Assembly: GCA_014240065.1 (NCBI GenBank)
Contig: JAAZXR010000041.1
Location: forward strand, 279-38,647
Reading direction: 5' to 3'
Length of the DNA: 38,369 bases
Origin: Myxococcales bacterium
GTDB lineage: Bacteria > Myxococcota_A > Polyangia > Nannocystales > Nannocystaceae
Of the stretch, positions 32,276 through 38,369 are shown one piece after another (the first letter of the stretch is position 1; each line of letters starts with the position of its first letter). Position numbers and translations under genes: made by a program. Below the pieces are notes generated by a model. That model did not search any database. It saw nothing but the letters and a program-made list of their open reading frames with translations, and had not been told where the DNA came from.

Positions 32276-33814
32276 ATGATCCTACGGTTGAGTTGGAATG
32301 CGACAGACAAGCGGGCGCTCCTCGGTCAAGTGGCGGAGCTCGTCGACGGCTACCTCCAAGACGCACAGGCGAGGACCATCCCGGTCAGCGAACCGAGCGG
32401 CCCCGCCGCCCTCGAAGAGCGCTTCGCGGAGTTTGGCGGGCTCGGTCTAGAACCACCCGCTGGCCTCTGCCCGTCAACGGTCCCCGACCTGCTCCGCGAG
32501 ATCATCGCCGCCTCGGTTCATACTTCCCACCCGAAGTTCTTTAATCAGAACTTCGCGGGCCCGGACATCATCGCGCTCGCTGGTGATTGGCTTGGCGCCA
32601 GCCTCAACACCACGGCCGCCACGTACGAGATGTCGCCCGTCTTCACGCTGATGGAGCGCGCCCTCCTCGGCCGAATGGCGAAGATCGCGGGGATCGGCGA
32701 GGCTGCCCATGACTCCGCCGAGGCCCCCTCACCTCCAGCGGGGCTGCTCCTCCCCGGGGGTAGCTATTCGAACCTCCTCGCCATGCAGCTCGCGCGTCAT
32801 CGCGCCGCACCCGACATCAACCGCCGCGGCGACCACGGCCATCGGTGGGCTGTGTTCACTTCGGCGGCCGCCCACTACTCCATTCGCAAGAGCGCGCGGC
32901 TCATGGGCCTCGGGGACGAGGCCGTCTACGAGGTTGACTGTGATCCGCAAGACCGGATGCTCCCAGACGCGCTCGACGCCTCGATCCGCGAGGCCACCGC
33001 GGCGGGCCTGACGCCGCTGTTTGTCAACGCCACCTCTGGCACCACCGTCCTCGGCGCCTTCGATCCTCTCCGGGAGATCGCCGCCCACTGCAAGCGTCAC
33101 AAGCTGTGGCTTCATGTGGATGGTTGCTTCGGAGCCGCGTGCCTGTTGTCAGAGCGACACCGCGACCTCATGGACGGTGTGGCCCTCGCCGATTCTCTCG
33201 CCTGGAACCTCCACAAGGTCATGGGCGTGACCCAACAATGTGCGGCGCTCCTGCTCCGAGATCCTGCTCGCCTCCGTGAGTGTTTCGCGACCGAGGCGAC
33301 CTACCTATTCCAAGATGACAAACCCTACGCGGCCTACGACACCGGCGACCTCGGGTTTCAGTGCGCCCGGCGGGTCGATGCGCTGAAAGCGTGGCTCGCG
33401 TGGAAGCTGCTCGGTGACGATGGCATGTCGGAGCGGGTCGTCCACGCCACCGCCAGCGCGCGAGCGGCATCCGCGGAGATTGAGCGCCGTGGGGCCGCGC
33501 GGGGATGGCAGCTCATGGCGGCGCCTCCCTTCGTCAGCGTATGCGCGCGGTGGATCCCCGGTCCGCTGCGGCACGTGGAGATGCGGCGGTGGACACCCGC
33601 TGATCGCGCCTGGGTCCACCGACTTCAATCGACGATGCGAAACGAGCTCGCGCGCCGCGGCGTCGGGATGCTCGCCGCCCAACCGCTCTCCGACGGGATC
33701 AATTGCCTGCGCTTCATCGTCATGAGCCCCGCTGTCCAAGCCTCTGACATTATTCAAATTCTCGACGATCTGGAGGCCATTGGCGAGGCCCAAGCCTCCA
33801 TCGATGTCCCATAA
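32276..33814 (+). CDS. Group II pyridoxal-dependent decarboxylase (glutamate/aspartate/cysteine-sulfinate type)
   Basis: 512 residues. In order: PKFFNQNFAGPDIIALAGDW and TTAATYEMSPVFTLMER, the substrate-side loop seen in GAD/CSAD enzymes; GGSYSNLLAMQLAR; HYSIRKSARLMGLG; FVNATSGTTVLGAFDPL; LHVDGCFGAACL with the PLP-contacting Asp; and SLAWNLHKVMGVTQQCAALL with the Schiff-base Lys314. The H-K-x-x-G-V-x-Q-C pattern places it with animal-type glutamate, cysteine-sulfinate and aspartate 1-decarboxylases rather than E. coli GadB. Which acid is used is not decidable from sequence. The ATG at 32276 is preceded by GAGGG. A terminator-like hairpin lies just upstream. The divergent neighbour is the HtrA-like protease. 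Confidence 0.9.
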   Translation: MILRLSWNATDKRALLGQVAELVDGYLQDAQARTIPVSEPSGPAALEERFAEFGGLGLEPPAGLCPSTVPDLLREIIAASVHTSHPKFFNQNFAGPDIIALAGDWLGASLNTTAATYEMSPVFTLMERALLGRMAKIAGIGEAAHDSAEAPSPPAGLLLPGGSYSNLLAMQLARHRAAPDINRRGDHGHRWAVFTSAAAHYSIRKSARLMGLGDEAVYEVDCDPQDRMLPDALDASIREATAAGLTPLFVNATSGTTVLGAFDPLREIAAHCKRHKLWLHVDGCFGAACLLSERHRDLMDGVALADSLAWNLHKVMGVTQQCAALLLRDPARLRECFATEATYLFQDDKPYAAYDTGDLGFQCARRVDALKAWLAWKLLGDDGMSERVVHATASARAASAEIERRGAARGWQLMAAPPFVSVCARWIPGPLRHVEMRRWTPADRAWVHRLQSTMRNELARRGVGMLAAQPLSDGINCLRFIVMSPAVQASDIIQILDDLEAIGEAQASIDVP

Positions 33815-33835
33815 ATTCGTGATAGGGTGCGCGCC

Positions 33836-34324
33836 ATGAAGCTCCATCTCTTGCCGACCGCCGCTGTGCTCCTCGTCGCGTGCAACCAACCCGCTACGAA
33901 AAACGACGCGCCCGCGCACACCGCAAAAGACGCGCCCGCGCACACCGCAAAAGACGCGCCCGCAAAAGACGCTCCCGCGAAACCGGCGGACGCCGCTGCC
34001 GCGAGCGCGGCCGACCCCGCAGCATCCTCCAACGACGTCGACGGCTTCAAGCCAGATCCAAAGTACGACGAGTACTTCAAGCCGGCGCCCCTCACAGACG
34101 AGGAGAAAAAGCTGCTGGAGCGTGACCCGAAGACCCTGACCCCGGAGGAGTACAAGGCGTGGGGCTACGCCTACAGAAAGAAGTCCCTCGCCAACCCAGA
34201 CTCACCGGGCGCCCGCGCGATCCGCCAAGCAGGCGAAAACATCCTCTCCGGGAACACCAAGCCCAACCTGGAGTACAAGTCCAACGATCCGCAGTCGACT
34301 CCGCCCGCGCAGGCGACGGAGTAG
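33836..34324 (+). CDS. Small lipoprotein with KDAPA repeats
   Basis: 162 residues. The lipoprotein signal MKLHLLPTAAVLLVAC has Cys16, then Asn. It is followed by a Lys/Ala/Pro repeat region (KDAPAHTA twice, then KDAPA and KPADA), probably an extended tether. A charged helical C-terminal domain has PDPKYDEYFKPAPLTDEEKK and LTPEEYKAWGYAYRKKS. I recognise no family. The internal ATG at 33836 is preferred to one three codons earlier because it puts the Lys right before the hydrophobic core. TAGGGT at 33823-33828 may serve as -10. The crotonase gene follows 3 bp after its stop, so the pair is probably co-transcribed. Confidence 0.78.
   Translation: MKLHLLPTAAVLLVACNQPATKNDAPAHTAKDAPAHTAKDAPAKDAPAKPADAAAASAADPAASSNDVDGFKPDPKYDEYFKPAPLTDEEKKLLERDPKTLTPEEYKAWGYAYRKKSLANPDSPGARAIRQAGENILSGNTKPNLEYKSNDPQSTPPAQATE
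33905..33982 (+). repeat. Tandem 24-bp repeat and derivatives in a lipoprotein gene
   Basis: Two exact 24-bp copies (33905-33928, 33929-33952) are followed by two shortened 15-bp copies (33953-33967, and a three-mismatch version 33968-33982). Each encodes a DAPA-(HTA)-K unit. All unit lengths are multiples of three, so copy-number change would alter tether length without shifting the frame. Confidence 0.8.
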
Positions 34325-34327
34325 CGC

Positions 34328-35098
34328 GTGCGGCTCGCGGAGCGCCGGAGCGCCGAGGGAACCCTCTGGTGGACGCTCGAGCACCAGCGGCGACGCAACG
34401 CCGTGCACCCGCGAATGCTCGCAGAGATCATCGCTCGGTGCGCGGACCTCCGCGGCGAGGTCGTCGTGTTGACGGGCGCAGGCGGCGAGGCGTTTTGCGC
34501 CGGCTTCGACCTCACCGCCCTCGATCCAGCGACCCTCGACGCCAGCGACACGGCCCCCGAGGCCGCCCTCATCGCCGCGACCGAGGCCATCCTCCACGCG
34601 AACGCGACGTTCATCGCCGCGATCAACGGCTACGCCATCGGCGCTGGTGTGGAGCTCGCGTGCGCCTGTGACCTCCGAGTGGCCGTTCCCCATGCCAGCT
34701 TCCGCGTGCCCGCGACTCGACTTGGCGTCGTCTACCATCCCCGCGGCGTGGCGCGCATTCGACAGGTGACCGGTGAGTCCATCGGTCGCCGGATGCTGCT
34801 GCTCGACGAGACGGTAGACGCGACCACGCTCCGAGCAGCCGGCGCCCTCGACCGCGTCGTGGACGCTGGCGAGCTGAGCGGCGCTTGCGAGGCGTGGGCG
34901 AAGACGATCCGCGGCTTCCCGCAGACTGCGCTCCGAGCCCACCGCGAGCTCCTGCGTCGCCCGGCGCACGAAGGGCCACGCGCGCAAAACGCCGAAGGTG
35001 ACGACGAGCGGAGCCTCCGCTACGAGCAGCGGCGCATCGACGCCTACGCGACCATTGCCCGCCCCCGTACAGCGAGAGATCCCAAGCCGCGAAAATGA
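34328..35098 (+). CDS. Crotonase (enoyl-CoA hydratase/isomerase) family protein
   Basis: 256 residues from a GTG three bases after the lipoprotein stop. The crotonase fold is clear: RRRNAVHPRML, the first oxyanion loop GEAFCAGFDL (53-62), the second loop INGYAIGAGVELACACDLRVA (99-119), and FRVPATRLGVVYHPRG (125-140). Of the two catalytic glutamates of rat mitochondrial hydratase, Glu144 corresponds to Glu109 here. Glu164 is replaced by Ala129 (VPAT instead of QPEI). The enzyme is therefore unlikely to be a standard hydratase. Isomerase, decarboxylase (methylmalonyl-CoA decarboxylase has a similar LGV-x-Y block) or thioesterase-like chemistry is possible. Its C-terminus is basic and disordered. 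Confidence 0.85.
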   Translation: MRLAERRSAEGTLWWTLEHQRRRNAVHPRMLAEIIARCADLRGEVVVLTGAGGEAFCAGFDLTALDPATLDASDTAPEAALIAATEAILHANATFIAAINGYAIGAGVELACACDLRVAVPHASFRVPATRLGVVYHPRGVARIRQVTGESIGRRMLLLDETVDATTLRAAGALDRVVDAGELSGACEAWAKTIRGFPQTALRAHRELLRRPAHEGPRAQNAEGDDERSLRYEQRRIDAYATIARPRTARDPKPRK

Positions 35099-35141
35099 AG
35101 GCTCCCCCTTTGTTGACCGGCCTCGGCTGATACCATGCGCC

Positions 35142-35594
35142 ATGAGCATCAAAGCGGAGATCAACGAGTCGTTGAAACAGGCGCGACGGGACCGCGACGC
35201 GGACACCAAGCGCGTCATCACGATGCTCAAGGCAAAGTTGACCAACGAGCTCAAAGCCGGTCAGGACGTGGAGGAAGACGACGCCCTGTGGCTCAAGGTG
35301 CTCGCGGCCTACGCGAAGGAGCTCAAGAAAGCGCTCGCGTCCTTCGAGGGACTCGGTGAGCGCGCCTTTGAAGCGAAGGCCGAGACGACCTTTGAATTGC
35401 AATTTTGTGATCGCTTCCTCCCGAAGAAAATGGACGAGGCCGCGACCGCCGCGCTCGTGCAGAAGATCGCGGCCGCGGAGGGCATCACCGAGAAAAAGGA
35501 CATGGGGCGGCTGATGGGTGCTGTCATGCGTGGACACAAGGCCGAGGTGGACGGTGACCTCGTCCGCCGCGCCGCCCAACAGGTGCTGTCCTAG
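35142..35594 (+). CDS. yqeY: GatB/YqeY domain protein
   Basis: 150 residues, the normal size for stand-alone YqeY proteins. It shows the helical layout SIKAEINESLKQARRDRDAD, ITMLKAKLTNEL, then QFCDRFLPKKMDEA (the family's YLPxQL position) and EKKDMGRLMGAVMRGHKAEVDGDLV, the kDmGkvMg...k...G-x-x-D motif. The fold equals the C-terminal domain of GatB that contacts tRNA. In stand-alone form it has a suspected role near tRNA amidation or aminoacylation, not firmly established. The Met at 35142 starts the family homology; an upstream extension would run through the crotonase gene. TACCAT at 35131-35136 ends five bases before the ATG. Confidence 0.93.
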   Translation: MSIKAEINESLKQARRDRDADTKRVITMLKAKLTNELKAGQDVEEDDALWLKVLAAYAKELKKALASFEGLGERAFEAKAETTFELQFCDRFLPKKMDEAATAALVQKIAAAEGITEKKDMGRLMGAVMRGHKAEVDGDLVRRAAQQVLS

Positions 35595-35597
35595 CGG

Positions 35598-36650
35598 TCA
35601 CGGCAGCGACACAGGATGGATCCAGCGCTGAATCCTCGCGGGGAGGTTCGCGCGCCACCCATCCTCGATGTACTGCGAGACGTCCGTGGTGGCGTGGGTG
35701 TTCCACAACAGCGTCGGCCCGTCGAGCCCTCCGCCGCGGAGGTCCCTCAGCATCGCGGCGGCGCACTTCCCGGTGTAGGTGGTCTCCAATGACAGACCAC
35801 GCTCGCGACCCCAGCTGATCGCCGCTCGACTGGCCACGGAAGGCACCGCGTACCCCCCGCCCACCTGCGAGTGGTCGATGCTCCATCGCACAGCTCCGGC
35901 GCCGGGGCGGGTGCGAAGTCCAAGTTCGCGAACGGCGCCCCACGCGAGCGCCAATTTCTGACGAAAGAGGAGGCCATTGAAGTACAGCGGCTCGACCGCG
36001 GACACCAAGCGAAGATGTGTGCGCATTCCACCGAGCGTGAGCCCCACGAGCAGGCCTGCGCTGGTCCCCGCGGTACCCGCCGTGACGTAAATCTGCGACG
36101 GTGCCGGCATCGCCCCGGACGCCACCTGATGACACAGCTCGAGCCCCGCCTCTACCCACCCCAGGCAGCCCGCGGCGTTCGAGCCGCCGGGGCCGAGGAA
36201 GACGGCCTCGCCCGCGCGCCGCCCCCTCCACATCCCCCACGGCACGAGCAGTCTGTCCATCACGGGGAAGAACCGCGCGCCCATCGACGACAGCGCAGCG
36301 AGGTTGCGCACCGCGCTCTTGGTGACCACCTGGGGCGCGACGACGGCGTCGACCCCGATCCCGAATTGTGCGCCGTGGATCGCCAACGCCAGGAGATGGT
36401 GACTGCCGAACGCGCCGATGGAGCGCACCCGCGCCGCCGCCGTGAACTCCGGCTGCGCGAAGATGAATTCGAGCTTGCGGACCTTCCCACCGCCGTATCG
36501 GTCGCTCGACCGATCATCACGCTTGACCCACGCGCTCACCTCCCCTGGCACCGCGAGCTGCTCTAGGGGGGTCGGAAGCGACGCGAGTCTTCGCCGCGGA
36601 GGCGCGCGCTCAAGATGAGCCTCAAGATGAAACGGCGCGGGGTTTTCCAT
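35598..36650 (-). CDS. PLP-dependent ACC deaminase / D-cysteine desulfhydrase family protein
   Basis: 350 residues of the fold-type II PLP family. It shows LPTPLEQL, WVKRDDRSSDRYGGGKVRKLEF with the probable Schiff-base Lys56 (YGGGK), GAFGSHHLLALAIHG (the family's GSNH position, here with His for Asn), VFLGPGGSNAAGCLGWVEAG, and VTAGTAGTSAGLLVGLTLGG as the phosphate-binding loop. 1-aminocyclopropane-1-carboxylate deaminase and D-cysteine desulfhydrase share this framework and cannot be told apart by eye; D-amino-acid sulfhydrolysis is the commoner activity in bacteria. Convergent with yqeY, 3 bp apart. The 203 bp upstream separate it from the divergent zinc-ribbon gene. Confidence 0.86.
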   Translation of the reverse strand: MENPAPFHLEAHLERAPPRRRLASLPTPLEQLAVPGEVSAWVKRDDRSSDRYGGGKVRKLEFIFAQPEFTAAARVRSIGAFGSHHLLALAIHGAQFGIGVDAVVAPQVVTKSAVRNLAALSSMGARFFPVMDRLLVPWGMWRGRRAGEAVFLGPGGSNAAGCLGWVEAGLELCHQVASGAMPAPSQIYVTAGTAGTSAGLLVGLTLGGMRTHLRLVSAVEPLYFNGLLFRQKLALAWGAVRELGLRTRPGAGAVRWSIDHSQVGGGYAVPSVASRAAISWGRERGLSLETTYTGKCAAAMLRDLRGGGLDGPTLLWNTHATTDVSQYIEDGWRANLPARIQRWIHPVSLP

Positions 36651-36853
36651 GAAGTACCTCGTTCAGACCGGGGCGAACCTACGCGGTCCGATGGCGGGAT
36701 GCGAGGCCGTCGTCAGATCCCCGCACGCTCGCGCTCCTCCACGCCTTCTTTTCTCACGGTTCCTGCGCATTCTCGCCAGCTATGATACCGTCGGCGGCAA
36801 ATGATGGGGCCTCGCGAGATACGCGCATTCTCTCGAAACGCGGGTAGGGTTGG

Positions 36854-38369
<1,516 letters not shown>

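Overview
The window is GC-rich (roughly two-thirds G+C by eye), gene-dense bacterial chromosome. It holds 33 protein-coding genes, the first and last cut by the window edges. I found no rRNA, tRNA, CRISPR array, insertion sequence or phage gene. A secreted metalloprotease ends in a Cys / hydrophobic segment / Arg-rich tail of the MYXO-CTERM kind. Together with many lipoproteins, a PilZ protein, a MoxR-VWA pair and zinc-ribbon/Pro-rich membrane proteins, this points to Myxococcota in the broad sense (including Bradymonadales-like lineages). That assignment is inference, not proof.

Layout. 1-3912: truncated MFS transporter (-), small four-helix membrane protein (+), NRDE/TANGO2-like protein (-), then two lipoproteins (+), the second a TPR protein. 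3934-7374: two consecutive LolC/LolE-type ABC permeases (-) without an ATPase. 7491-11462: PilZ protein and a lipoprotein, a beta-barrel-like exported protein directly abutting a zinc-ribbon/TM protein, and a helical-repeat protein (+). 11526-18377: TatA (-), an MltD-like transglycosylase with LysM repeats, moeA, an RluD-type pseudouridine synthase, a PP2C phosphatase and an M17 aminopeptidase (+). 18396-22625: gcvP and murG (-). 22723-25584: spermidine synthase, matrixin-like protease and a lipoprotein (+). 25659-28763: a three-gene operon (-) reading MoxR AAA+ ATPase, VWA protein, single-TM protein with a WSMFAPNP motif. 28822-38369: hybrid histidine kinase (+), HtrA-like lipoprotein protease (-), group II PLP decarboxylase, lipoprotein, crotonase and YqeY (+), ACC deaminase/D-cysteine desulfhydrase-type enzyme (-), and a truncated zinc-ribbon/TM protein with a Glu-Pro repeat (+).

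How the genes fit together. Much of the window concerns the cell envelope: Lol-type lipoprotein sorting, Tat export, peptidoglycan synthesis (MurG) and remodelling (MltD-like), six predicted lipoproteins and a surface protease. None of the lipoproteins has Asp after the lipid-bearing Cys, so the outer membrane is the likely destination. The rest is housekeeping metabolism and signalling: Mo cofactor, glycine cleavage, polyamines, aminopeptidase, c-di-GMP binding by PilZ, PP2C and a histidine kinase.

The features least explained by known systems are the MoxR-VWA-TM operon, the ATPase-less Lol-like permease pair with extra N-terminal helices, the two zinc-ribbon/low-complexity/TM proteins, and a recurring promoter form (TTGACA-like, exactly 18 bp, TAnnnT) seen at five genes. 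At two of those five genes the -10 lies so close to the start codon that a leaderless mRNA is expected. No intergenic stretch exceeds 300 bp; the longest is 1887-2164, in which I see only AT-rich, promoter-like patches.
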